From an uncultured Bacteroides sp. (GTDB lineage Bacteria; Bacteroidota; Bacteroidia; Bacteroidales; Bacteroidaceae): 64,000 nt of DNA. The position numbers and the translations under genes were made by a program. Below the pieces are notes generated by a model. It made no database searches. It was not told where the DNA came from and worked only from the letters and a program-made list of their open reading frames with translations. Shown piece by piece: positions 43,597-51,425 of this stretch (its first letter is position 1; every line of letters starts with the position of its first letter). The stretch spans positions 62,001-126,000 of the forward strand of contig CALULP010000010.1 of assembly GCA_944321495.1 (NCBI GenBank). The letters run 5' to 3'.

Positions 43597-45654
43597 ATGG
43601 GCAGGACGTTTAAGGCGGTGGTCGTGGCATTGTATGGCCTTCTGGTGGCGGTGCTTGCCGCTGCTACCTTTGTGGAACAGGCGCGGGGGACGGCGTTTGT
43701 GGAGGAGCATGTGTACCATGCTTATTGGTTTTGCGGGCTGTGGGGAGCCTTGGCCGTGGCGGTGGTCGTGGCGTGTGTCCGCTACCGCGGGTGGCGGGCA
43801 AGGTTTCCTGCGCTGTTGCTGCACGGCTCGTTCCTGGTTATCCTGGCGGGCGCGCTGCTCACGTTTGCCACGGGCAAGCGGGGGCATGTCTACTTGGCGG
43901 CGGGCGGCACGGCGGACAGCTTTGTGGAGCAGGGCAGCGGCCTGCCGCAGCCGTTGCCGTTTACCGTCGGGCTGGACAGTTTCCGGGTGGAGTACTATCC
44001 GGGCACGAAGGCTCCGGCCGACTACGTGAGCCATGTCCGCTTCCGCCCGCATGGGGAGGATGCGGCGGCTGTCCCCGCAATCATTTCCATGAACCGCATC
44101 GGGGTGTACCGGGATTTCCGCTTTTACCAGTCGTCCTACGACGGCAAGGGGGGCAGCTGGCTCACGGTGAACCACGACCCTTGGGGCATCGGGGTGACTT
44201 ATGCGGGCTACTGCTTGCTGGGGCTGTCCATGCTGTGGTTACTCTTCGCCCGTGGCGGCGGTTTCAGGCGGCTGTTGCGCAATCCCCTGTTGCGCCGGGG
44301 CGGGCTGGCGGGCGTGCTGCTCTGCGTGGCGGTGGGGGCTGGGGCGCAGGGGCGCTCGTTGCCGGTGCTGCCGCGCGACCGGGCGGACAGCCTGGCGCGG
44401 GTGCAGGTGGTGTACCGCGACCGGGTGGCGCCTTTCAACACCTTGGCGAGGGACTTCGTGCTGAAGCTGACGGGCAAGCCCGCGTATGGCAACCTGACGC
44501 CCGAGCAGGTGGTGAGCGGCTGGCTGCTGCGCCCCGAGGTGTGGAAGGACGAGCCGATGATACGCATCAAGAATGAGTCCCTGCGCCGGCTGCTGGGGCT
44601 GTCCGGGTCGCGGGCCAGCCTGTCCGACCTGTTCGACGGGCAGGAATACCGCCTGCAAGGTTTGGCCAGGCAGGCTTCCCCCCGCCCGGGGCGGGAACAG
44701 GCCGCCTTGGAGAAGGCCTTGGTGGAGGTGGACGAGAAGGTGGGGCTTATCCTGATGTTGTGCAACGGCACGCTGGTGCGTCCGCTGCCGGCCGACGGCA
44801 GCGTGCCCGCCCTGTCCCCGGCGCGGGTGGAGGCCGAGCTGCTGTACAACCGCATCCCGTTCGTCCGGCTGCTGTCCATGGGCTGCCTTGCGCTGGGGGC
44901 GCTTGCCTTTGCGCGGCTGCTGTGCGGGGGGCTGGCGCGGGGCGCGGCGGGACGGAGGTGGTTCCGCCTGTCGGGCACCGGGCTGTCGGCGGGGCTGTAT
45001 GCGGCGTTCGTGTTCCACGCCTTCGGTTACGGGCTGCGGTGGTACGTGGCCGGGCGCGTCCCGCTGGGCAACGGCTACGAGACGATGCTGTTCATGGCGC
45101 TCTGCGCGCTGGGGGCAGCCTGCCTGTTACGCCGGCGTTTCCCGCCGCTGTTGCCTTTCGGGCTGCTGGCGGCGGGCTTCGCGTTGCTGGTGGCGGGACT
45201 GGGGCAGCGCGACCCTCAGATTACGCCGCTCATGCCCGTGCTCGTGTCTCCCTGGCTCAGCGCGCATGTGTCGCTCATCATGCTGGCCTATGCCCTGCTG
45301 GCCTTCCTCATGCTGGGCGGGGTGCTGGGCTTGTGCCTGCCGTCGCAGGCCCGGAGGCTGATGCTGCTGGGCCGGCTGATGCTTTATCCGGCGGTGTTCC
45401 TGCTGGGCGCGGGCATCTTCCTGGGCGCGGTGTGGGCCAATGTGTCGTGGGGGCGTTACTGGGCGTGGGACCCCAAGGAGGTGTGGGCGCTGGTGACGTT
45501 CATGGTCTACGGGGCGGCGTTCCACGGGCGCAGCCTGCGCGCCTTGCGCCGTCCGCGGGCGTTTCACCTCTACATGATAGGGGCCTTCCTCGCGGTGCTG
45601 ATGACGTACTTCGGCGTGAACTACGTGCTGGGCGGCATGCATAGCTATGCCTGA
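43597..45654 (+). CDS. Cytochrome c biogenesis protein, ResB-CcsA fusion
   Basis: 685 residues. The N-terminal part (1-230) has ResB-like membrane segments and a periplasmic region (FVEQARGTAFVEEHVYHAYW; MNRIGVYRDFRFYQSSYD); a long periplasmic stretch follows (250-420); the C-terminal part (425-685) is CcsA with multiple membrane helices and the haem-handling WWD-like motif WGRYWAWDPKEVWALVTFMVYG near 625-646. System II proteins carry haem outward and attach it to CxxCH. The two CxxCH lipoproteins encoded just upstream are its likely clients. Coding bias is extremely GC-rich here. Confidence 0.92.
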   Translation: MGRTFKAVVVALYGLLVAVLAAATFVEQARGTAFVEEHVYHAYWFCGLWGALAVAVVVACVRYRGWRARFPALLLHGSFLVILAGALLTFATGKRGHVYLAAGGTADSFVEQGSGLPQPLPFTVGLDSFRVEYYPGTKAPADYVSHVRFRPHGEDAAAVPAIISMNRIGVYRDFRFYQSSYDGKGGSWLTVNHDPWGIGVTYAGYCLLGLSMLWLLFARGGGFRRLLRNPLLRRGGLAGVLLCVAVGAGAQGRSLPVLPRDRADSLARVQVVYRDRVAPFNTLARDFVLKLTGKPAYGNLTPEQVVSGWLLRPEVWKDEPMIRIKNESLRRLLGLSGSRASLSDLFDGQEYRLQGLARQASPRPGREQAALEKALVEVDEKVGLILMLCNGTLVRPLPADGSVPALSPARVEAELLYNRIPFVRLLSMGCLALGALAFARLLCGGLARGAAGRRWFRLSGTGLSAGLYAAFVFHAFGYGLRWYVAGRVPLGNGYETMLFMALCALGAACLLRRRFPPLLPFGLLAAGFALLVAGLGQRDPQITPLMPVLVSPWLSAHVSLIMLAYALLAFLMLGGVLGLCLPSQARRLMLLGRLMLYPAVFLLGAGIFLGAVWANVSWGRYWAWDPKEVWALVTFMVYGAAFHGRSLRALRRPRAFHLYMIGAFLAVLMTYFGVNYVLGGMHSYA

Positions 45655-45713
45655 GGGGCGGCCGCGTCCCCATCTGTGGGGAGCTGGGCGGGGCAGGATA
45701 CCGAGTTCTGGGT

Positions 45714-45745
45714 ATTGCGCCGCCCGCCGGAAGGGGTTACCTTTG
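45714..45745 (+). promoter_or_regulatory. Promoter of the second small RNA candidate
   Basis: ATTG (45714-45717) and TACCTTTG (45738-45745), 20 nt apart; start expected near 45752. Confidence 0.65.
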
Positions 45746-45751
45746 CATCGT

Positions 45752-45847
45752 CAGATTTGAATGAATGAGTTAGTCATAATTACGTAACCACTTTTAGGAA
45801 ATAAAAGGCCCCCGCCCTGCGATGTGACATCGTGGGGCGGGGTTTTT
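45752..45847 (+). ncRNA. Small RNA or leader-peptide transcript (about 95 nt)
   Basis: A consensus-like promoter and a very strong terminator delimit a short transcript. It holds a tiny frame, ATG at 45761 to TAA at 45785-45787, coding MNELVIIT. No plus-strand gene follows; the next gene converges from the right. It could be a free RNA, or a leader peptide whose downstream gene has been lost. The family is not recognised. Confidence 0.5.
45810..45847 (+). terminator. Strong intrinsic terminator
   Basis: A 15-bp stem (45810-45824 with 45828-45842, two G-U pairs) with a TGA triloop, followed by TTTTT. It is A-rich on the other side and could also act on the minus strand. Confidence 0.9.
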
Positions 45848-46086
45848 CAATTTGTCGCCGTATCGGGCGTTTTACTATTATCCTGCTCTTGATTCCGCAT
45901 CTCTGCTGACACGTCGGTTTTCTCCGCCGGGTGAAACAGGAAGCCCGGGCGGGGCGTATTTGCATGGATATGCGGGGTTAGTACATATCTATTCTATGCG
46001 GCTTTCTTCGTAAGCACGTCCCTCGGGCGGAAAGAAGCGATTCTCGCGCGGTTGCGGATGCAAAGTGTCAGAATGCTACTTCGCGC
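45848..46086. other. Spacer without a recognisable gene
   Basis: It lies between the terminator and the stop codon of the LuxR-type gene. Short complementary pieces (CTTTC/GAAAG near 46000-46035) are present. No frame or RNA is supported. Confidence 0.5.
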
Positions 46087-46722
46087 CTACAGCTGGTCTT
46101 TGATGTCGCCCAGCTCTACCAGCTTGTTAACGATGGCGTAGATGGTGAGGCCGGCGGAGGAGTGGATTTGCAGTTTCCTCGCGATGTTGCGCCGGTGGGT
46201 GATGATGGTGTGGATGGAGAGGCACAGCTGGTCGGCGATGGCCTTGTTGGTCATGCCCTTCACCACGCAGGTGACGATTTCCTTCTCGCGCTGGCTCAGG
46301 GCCTCGGTGCTGTTGCCGCTGCCGGTCTCCTCGCCTTCGCCGGCGGCGGTGCGCAGCAGGCGGTGCAGCTTGCGGGCGATGGCCTCGGCGTCGTCGCAGA
46401 TGGAGATTTGCCCGTCGTAGGCCTTCAGCGCGGCGGGGTCGATGACGGACGACAGCAGCGCCATGCAGCGCACGGGGCTTCCGGCCCCCTCTGCCGCCGC
46501 GCCCTGGCAGGCCGACGGGTCGAACCACCCGCCGAACGTAGGGTTGGCAATGACGGCTGCCGGCGCGTGCAGCTGCAGGTAGTGGCGCAGTGACTCGGGC
46601 GTGGCAATCTCGATGGGCTGGATGTGCAGGTTGGGGATGCGCTTCAGCACGGCGGCAAGCCCGCTGCGGATGATGGCGGACGTCTCGGCAATGACTATTT
46701 TGAGGGGTGCGTTAGGGTTCAT
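46087..46722 (-). CDS. LuxR-type transcription regulator
   Basis: 211 residues. Residues 8-120 are a receiver-like domain (IVIAETSAIIRSGLAAVL) without a clear phosphorylatable Asp: the strand that should hold it reads AAVIANPTF, with Asn in its place. The C-terminal HTH (about 142-205) is typical of NarL/FixJ: LSQREKEIVTCVVKGMTNKAIADQL and HTIITHRRNIARKL. Its start overlaps the end of the hemerythrin gene by 11 nt, so it is co-translated with it and may control the same stress response. Confidence 0.85.
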   Translation of the reverse strand: MNPNAPLKIVIAETSAIIRSGLAAVLKRIPNLHIQPIEIATPESLRHYLQLHAPAAVIANPTFGGWFDPSACQGAAAEGAGSPVRCMALLSSVIDPAALKAYDGQISICDDAEAIARKLHRLLRTAAGEGEETGSGNSTEALSQREKEIVTCVVKGMTNKAIADQLCLSIHTIITHRRNIARKLQIHSSAGLTIYAIVNKLVELGDIKDQL

Positions 46723-47416
46723 CTTTCAGTTTCCTTTCCAAGCTGGCCACGGCGGGCACGAACAGGTAGTCCTCCACCTGGCAGTGCGACGCAAGGTCTT
46801 GCTCGCAGTTGAATATGTCGAACAGTACGGCGTTGAGCAGGTTGTTGCTGCCTTGTTCGGGGTAGTACTTGATGATGATGTTCTTCAGTTCCTTCAGTTT
46901 GGCGTCTATCTGGTTGTGCTTGCTGGTGAAGACGGCAATGTTGTACTGGTCGGACAATCGCCCTTCCATCAGTCCCTCCACGTAGGTGAAGACGGCCTCG
47001 TTCTCATACTCCATGTGGCGGCGCACCTCCTTGGCATACTCGTCGTAGAAGCGCATGATGAGGTACGACAGGTCGGCGCCCCCGGCATAGTCCAGCGCCT
47101 CGATGAGCTTGCGCCGTATGGCGGGCAGGTTGAAGTCGAGGAAGTACGTGTGGGCGCGTTTCAGGTAGTCCATCAGCGAGGTCAGCGAGAAGTCCGTGTC
47201 GTCCTCGCTGTACGTGTACTGGTCTTCGCTGATGAAGTTGGCCACGGCCAAGAAGGTGTTGCAGTCCACGCCCTGTGCCTCGCACACCTCTTGCACCGTC
47301 TTGTCGCCGAAGCCCAGCGACAGCCCGAAGCGGCTCATCACCATCAGCAGCGAATAGTTGTCGCAGATGAGGTCGCTCATGCGGTCGCCCGCCCCGTATT
47401 TATGTGGTCTGTCCAT
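46712..47416 (-). CDS. Hemerythrin-domain protein (RIC/ScdA-like)
   Basis: 234 residues. The N-terminal 75 residues resemble the DUF542-like part of iron-sulfur repair proteins (MSRFGLSLGFGDKTVQEVCEAQGVDCNTFL), although the Cys pair is changed. The di-iron hemerythrin ligands are visible as H in KRAHTYFLDF near 112, HxxxE in RRHMEYENEAVF near 157, H in SKHNQID near 190 and E/D in CQVEDYLFVP near 222. Such proteins repair Fe-S centres after nitrosative or oxidative damage. Co-transcribed with the LuxR-type gene. Confidence 0.85.
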   Translation of the reverse strand: MDRPHKYGAGDRMSDLICDNYSLLMVMSRFGLSLGFGDKTVQEVCEAQGVDCNTFLAVANFISEDQYTYSEDDTDFSLTSLMDYLKRAHTYFLDFNLPAIRRKLIEALDYAGGADLSYLIMRFYDEYAKEVRRHMEYENEAVFTYVEGLMEGRLSDQYNIAVFTSKHNQIDAKLKELKNIIIKYYPEQGSNNLLNAVLFDIFNCEQDLASHCQVEDYLFVPAVASLERKLKDEP

Positions 47417-47530
47417 CGCAAATGTTAGGTATATGTTCTGATTTCCGCTGCAAAGAAACGGCTTTTCTTCGAATATGGCAATCGCAATTTGTAGGTATTT
47501 TCAGCTGTCCCGGGAGAATAACTACGCGTT

Positions 47531-47568
47531 TTAGTTTACTTTAACTAAGAATATTAGTTTATGAACTA
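47531..47568. promoter_or_regulatory. Two palindromes before the BlaI-like gene (operator candidate)
   Basis: TTAGTT-n6-AACTAA (47531-47548) and TAGTT-n4-AACTA (47555-47568) share AGTT/AACT half-sites. They lie just upstream of the start used for the repressor gene, where a dimeric BlaI-type repressor would bind to control itself and the linked blaR1-like gene. Confidence 0.65.
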
Positions 47569-47611
47569 TAAAAACCCGTTATTTGTTCCGTCTAACAGAA
47601 ACGAACCGATT

Positions 47612-47989
47612 ATGAAAGGATTGACTGCAAAGGAAGAAGAAATCATGGGCTTCTTTTGGGAGAAAGGCCCGCTGTTCGTGAAAGAGATGCTGGCTTTCTA
47701 CCCCGACCCGAAGCCGCACTTCAACACCCTGTCCACCATTGTGCGGGGGCTGGAGGAGAAAGGCTATGTGTCGCACAAGGCATTCGGCAACACCTACCAG
47801 TACTATCCCGTGGTGACGCGCGGGGAGTTCGGCAAGGGCACCCTAAAGCGCGTTGTCAGCAAGTACTTCAACAACTCTTACCTCGGCGCCGTGTCCTCGC
47901 TGGTGCAGGAGGAGGACATCTCGCTGGACGAGCTGAAGGCGTTGATAAAACAAGTGGAAGAAAGCTCTGCCCGCACTAACGACCGCTAA
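47612..47989 (+). CDS. BlaI/MecI/CopY-family repressor
   Basis: 125 residues from the ATG at 47612. An in-frame ATG at 47561 lies inside the second palindrome and is less likely. The winged helix is clear: LTAKEEEIMGFFWEKGPLFVKEML, then FNTLSTIVRGLEEKGYVSHKAFGNTYQYYPVV, followed by the dimerisation helices (ISLDELKALIKQVEES). BlaI-type repressors are cut by a partner membrane metallopeptidase; the gene 32 nt downstream encodes one. Confidence 0.9.
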   Translation: MKGLTAKEEEIMGFFWEKGPLFVKEMLAFYPDPKPHFNTLSTIVRGLEEKGYVSHKAFGNTYQYYPVVTRGEFGKGTLKRVVSKYFNNSYLGAVSSLVQEEDISLDELKALIKQVEESSARTNDR

Positions 47990-48018
47990 TCACTAATCAC
48001 TAACCACTCATCACTCAC
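47986..48018. repeat. CACTAAT repeat run between the BlaI-like and BlaR1-like genes
   Basis: TAATCACTAATCACTAACC is followed by CACTCATCACTCACC, the same 7-nt unit seen in the inverted repeats at 3665-3744 and 62783-62975, here only as one arm. Confidence 0.6.
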
Positions 48019-48021
48019 CTC

Positions 48022-49632
48022 ATGGGACTCTTTTTGGTCTATATCATGAAGTCCGCCCTCTGCTTGGCGGCATTCTACCTGTTCTACCGGCTGCTGCTGA
48101 GCCGCGAGACGTTCCACCGCTTCAACCGCCTGGCGTTGCTGGGCGTGCTGGGGCTGTCGGGCGTGCTTCCGCTGGTGGAGGTCAGCATCGGCCGGCCCTC
48201 CGGGGCGGGGCAACCCTTGCTCTCGCTGGAGCAATGGCTGCTGGCGTCGGCCGCCGCGCCTGTTGCCGAGGCCGTGCCTGCCGCCCGTGCGGAAGTGCCT
48301 TGGGCGCAGGCGCTGTTGCTGGCCTATGTGGCGGGGGCGGTGTTCTTCGTGCTGCGGGGCGGTTACTCCCTGCTGAGGCTCCTTGCCCTGTTGCGGTCGG
48401 CGCGCCGGGAGGACGTAGCCGCCTATGTGCCCGGTTGCACGGGCGTCTGCCTGCTGGTGCACGACCGGGACATTGCGCCTTTCAGCTGGATGCGGTGCGT
48501 AGTCATCTCGCGCAAGGACCTGCAGGAAGACGGCCGCGCCATCCTGACGCACGAGCTGGCGCACATCCGCCGCGGGCATTCGTGGGACCTGCTGCTGGCC
48601 GACCTGTGCATCTTCCTGCAATGGTTCAACCCCGCCGCGTGGCTCTTGAAGCAGGAGCTGCAGAGCGTACACGAATACGAGGCCGACGAGGCTGTGCTCG
48701 CCTCGGGCGTCAACGCGAAGGAATACCAATTATTATTAATAAAAAAAGCTGTCGGCACAAGGCTCTACTCTCTTGCCAACAGCTTTAATCACAGTAAACT
48801 TAAAAAACGTATCACTATGATGACGAAAAGAAAATCAAATCCGTGGGCACGCGCCAAGTACCTCTATGTACTTCCGTTGGCAGCCGTTGCAGTGGTTGCC
48901 TTTGCCCGTCCCGAAGTTTCGGGCGTAACCAATGAGATTGCTGCCGCCAAAGTTAGCGATTTATCGGCAATTGTGAAAGGAAATGTGCCGGAAAGTGTTG
49001 CTTCTCAGCCAGATTCTTTGGTTACTTCCCGCTTGAAGGGCAAACTAAATTTAGTGTATGTTGTCGATGGCAAAAAAGCACTCGAGACTGATGTGGCCTC
49101 TTTGTCGCCTGATTCCATTGCCTACATACGGGTGCGCAAAGACGCTGCTATATTAGAGAAGTACGGGCTTCGGGATGACGTGGCAGTTATTATGGTCGAG
49201 ACCAAGCAACATGCCGGTACAGACAAGCCGAAAGTCCTTTATGTCATCGATGGCAATAAGGTAGGGGAAGACATCCTTTCTACTCTGCCTGCCGACGACA
49301 TAGCCTCCATGCAGATATTGAAAGATGAAGCCTCTTTGGTTAAATATGGGGCAACGGAAGGAGGAAGCGTAATCGTGATAAACCTCAAGAAGTCTGAGGC
49401 TGAAGATGGCAAGCAGGCGGTTGATGGCATTGTGGTGGATGAGGCCGGAGAGCCTGTTATAGGCGCAATTGTTTGTGAGGCTGATTCCAAAAATGGAGTA
49501 GTGACAGGTTCGGACGGAAAGTTCAGCCTGCGCGTATCGCCCGGTGCCAACGTTGAAGCCATGTATGTGGGTCTTCAGACGGTTCGCGCCAAGGCAGAAT
49601 CTGGCATGAAGATAGTGATGAAGGCCGAATAA
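48022..49632 (+). CDS. BlaR1-like M56 membrane metallopeptidase with TonB-plug-like C-terminal repeats
   Basis: 536 residues. Four membrane helices occupy the first 270 residues, and the zinc motif HELAHIRRGH is near residue 185 with the third ligand region HEYEADEAVL near 225. From about 300 the protein is periplasmic: two repeats resemble the plug of SusC-type receptors (VYVVDGKKALE...SIAYIRVRKDAAILEKYG and VLYVIDGNKVGE...IASMQILKDEASLVKYG), and residues 465-536 are a carboxypeptidase-regulatory-like domain (DGIVVDEAGEPVIGAIV). No penicillin-binding sensor domain is present, so the signal is not simply a beta-lactam. Confidence 0.9.
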   Translation: MGLFLVYIMKSALCLAAFYLFYRLLLSRETFHRFNRLALLGVLGLSGVLPLVEVSIGRPSGAGQPLLSLEQWLLASAAAPVAEAVPAARAEVPWAQALLLAYVAGAVFFVLRGGYSLLRLLALLRSARREDVAAYVPGCTGVCLLVHDRDIAPFSWMRCVVISRKDLQEDGRAILTHELAHIRRGHSWDLLLADLCIFLQWFNPAAWLLKQELQSVHEYEADEAVLASGVNAKEYQLLLIKKAVGTRLYSLANSFNHSKLKKRITMMTKRKSNPWARAKYLYVLPLAAVAVVAFARPEVSGVTNEIAAAKVSDLSAIVKGNVPESVASQPDSLVTSRLKGKLNLVYVVDGKKALETDVASLSPDSIAYIRVRKDAAILEKYGLRDDVAVIMVETKQHAGTDKPKVLYVIDGNKVGEDILSTLPADDIASMQILKDEASLVKYGATEGGSVIVINLKKSEAEDGKQAVDGIVVDEAGEPVIGAIVCEADSKNGVVTGSDGKFSLRVSPGANVEAMYVGLQTVRAKAESGMKIVMKAE

Positions 49633-49681
49633 GCAGTTGGCAAAAATCTCTCACTTACTCTAACCATTTGTAAACAATGAA

Positions 49682-49716
49682 GGGGGATGACGCGTTTTCA
49701 CAGCGCTTCATCCCCC
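49682..49716 (+). terminator. Hairpin after the BlaR1-like gene
   Basis: GGGGGATGA (49682-49690) pairs with TCATCCCCC (49708-49716), extended inside by GCG/CGC. The T-run is weak. Confidence 0.65.
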
Positions 49717-49753
49717 GTTGCTTTATCCCTTCGTAACAGGCTGTAATGAATGC

Positions 49754-49841
49754 CCCGGTAGCGATACTACGCTATCGGGGCAGTGATACTACGTTAGCGC
49801 GGTAGCGATACTACGCTACCACGGTGGTGATACTACGTCAG
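49754..49841. repeat. Four 22-bp tandem repeats, GGTAGCG/ACGCTAC family
   Basis: Units start at 49754, 49776, 49798 and 49820 and all contain GTGATACTACG or GCGATACTACG. The last unit covers the stop codon of lemA (49838-49840, minus). Same family as 23554-23641 and 40300-40387. Confidence 0.9.
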
Positions 49842-50422
49842 AATTCCACCGTCGGAGCCACCTCGGCACCCTCCTGGGCTTCGAAGTAGGCGCGCTTGTC
49901 GAAGCCGAACATTCCGGCCAGAATATTCTTGGGGAAGCGGCGGATGGCGGTGTTGTAATCCTTTGCGGCGTCGTTGAAGTTCTTGCGTGCCACGTTGATG
50001 CGGTTCTCCGTGCCTTCCAGCTGGGCTTGCAGTTCCAGGAAGTTCTGGTTGGCCTTCAGGTCGGGATAGTTCTCGGTGATGGCCAGCAGTTTGCCCAAGG
50101 CGGCGGCCAGTTGGCCTTGTGCGGCCTGGTATTCGGCCAGTTTCTCCGGCGTCAGGTCAGTAGGGTCGACCTTGATTTGCGTGGCCTTGCTGCGGGCTTC
50201 CACTACGCCTTTCAGGGTTTCCTGCTCGTGGGCGGCATAGCCCTTCACGGTGTTCACCAGGTTGGGGATGAGGTCGGCGCGGCGCTGGTATTGCGTTTCC
50301 ACGTTGGCCCACTGGTTACTGACCTTTTCGTCCATGCTGACCAGACTGTTGTAGCCCGTCACAGCCCAGATGGCAACGACGGCGATAATGGCAATGATGA
50401 TAATGGTGGTTGTTTTCTTCAT
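49838..50422 (-). CDS. lemA: LemA-family protein
   Basis: 194 residues. One N-terminal membrane helix (KKTTTIIIIAIIAVVAIWAVTGYN) is followed by the family core YNSLVSMDEKVSNQWANVETQYQRRADLIPNLVNTVKGYA, then helices with ENRINVARKNFNDAAKDYNTAIRRFP near 140. Function is unknown; LemA and TPM-domain proteins are often encoded together, as here (71 nt apart). The stop lies inside a tandem repeat. Confidence 0.95.
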   Translation of the reverse strand: MKKTTTIIIIAIIAVVAIWAVTGYNSLVSMDEKVSNQWANVETQYQRRADLIPNLVNTVKGYAAHEQETLKGVVEARSKATQIKVDPTDLTPEKLAEYQAAQGQLAAALGKLLAITENYPDLKANQNFLELQAQLEGTENRINVARKNFNDAAKDYNTAIRRFPKNILAGMFGFDKRAYFEAQEGAEVAPTVEF

Positions 50423-50493
50423 ACGTTTTTCCTTTTGTGATTAATCATTTATGGGTGTCTGTAAATTCTTCATCCTTAGTCCTTCATTCTTCA

Positions 50494-51396
50494 TTAAAAC
50501 CTGGAGCCTGCTCCCCCGCCGCCCCCGCTGCCGCCGCCGAAGCTGCCGCCGCTGAAGCCTCCGCCGCCGCCTCCGAAGAAACCGCCTCCGCCGAAGATGA
50601 CGGGCCCTCCTCCGCGTCCGCCCCGGTAGTTGTCGCTGCCGTGGCGTTCGCGCCGGGTGACCACGTGTCCGCAGTGGCGGCAGAGGTAGGTTACTTCCTC
50701 GGTCTTCACGCCGTTGTGGATGGATACTACTTGGCTGCTGACGCGCTGCAACTTGTGCTTGCCGCAGTTGGGGCACTTGCTTGCCGCGCGCGTGGCAAGC
50801 GCGACAATGAGGATGCAGAAGATGATGAAGCCGAACATCAGGAGTACCGGCCAGAAGTCATCCTCGGCATTATCCGGGCTGTCGTTCTCCATCGAGCCGT
50901 CCAGCCGGGCGCAGGTGGCGCGGATGCCGGCTACCATGCCTTCGCTCCATTGTCCGTCCTTCAGGTAGGGAATCATTGTCTGTGTCTGGATGCGCTTGCA
51001 GATGGCGTCGGGCAGCACGCCTTCCAGGCCGTAACCTGTGTAGAACTGTATGCACCGTTGGTCGGTGACGAGCAGGATGACCAGCCCGTTGTCCTTCCCC
51101 TTCTTGCCCACGCCCCACGAGTTGAGCAGTTCGTGGCAGAAATCGAAGCACTCCGCCTGTCCGATGCTGGGCACTACGGCCACCACGGTCTCGATGCCCG
51201 TCTGCTGCTCCAGGCGGTAGAGCATGCGGTCGATGCTGTCCGTGGCGGCGGGGCTGAGGATGCCTTCAGGGTCGCACAGGTAGCGGTATTTACTTTGCAG
51301 GTGCACTTTGGGCAGGTTGTCGGGGGTATATACCTTGGCCTGCGCCCACAGGGACAGGCAAAGGCAAAGGAACAATAGGGCTGTCAGTTTCTTCAT
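50494..51396 (-). CDS. TPM-domain protein (YgcG-like)
   Basis: 300 residues with a signal peptide (MKKLTALLFLCLCLSLWAQA). Residues about 25-175 are a TPM domain (YRYLCDPEGILSPAATDSIDRML; NGLVILLVTDQRCIQFYTGYGLEGVLPD). A membrane helix lies at about 185-208, then a zinc-ribbon-like set (CPNCGKHKL and CRHCGHVV) and a Gly-rich tail with SGGSFGGGSGGGG. Linked to lemA in the usual way; thought to act in envelope or phospholipid-related stress, mechanism unknown. Confidence 0.9.
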   Translation of the reverse strand: MKKLTALLFLCLCLSLWAQAKVYTPDNLPKVHLQSKYRYLCDPEGILSPAATDSIDRMLYRLEQQTGIETVVAVVPSIGQAECFDFCHELLNSWGVGKKGKDNGLVILLVTDQRCIQFYTGYGLEGVLPDAICKRIQTQTMIPYLKDGQWSEGMVAGIRATCARLDGSMENDSPDNAEDDFWPVLLMFGFIIFCILIVALATRAASKCPNCGKHKLQRVSSQVVSIHNGVKTEEVTYLCRHCGHVVTRRERHGSDNYRGGRGGGPVIFGGGGFFGGGGGGFSGGSFGGGSGGGGGAGSRF

Positions 51397-51425
51397 GTTC
51401 GGGGAAGGATGGGATTATACGGGGT

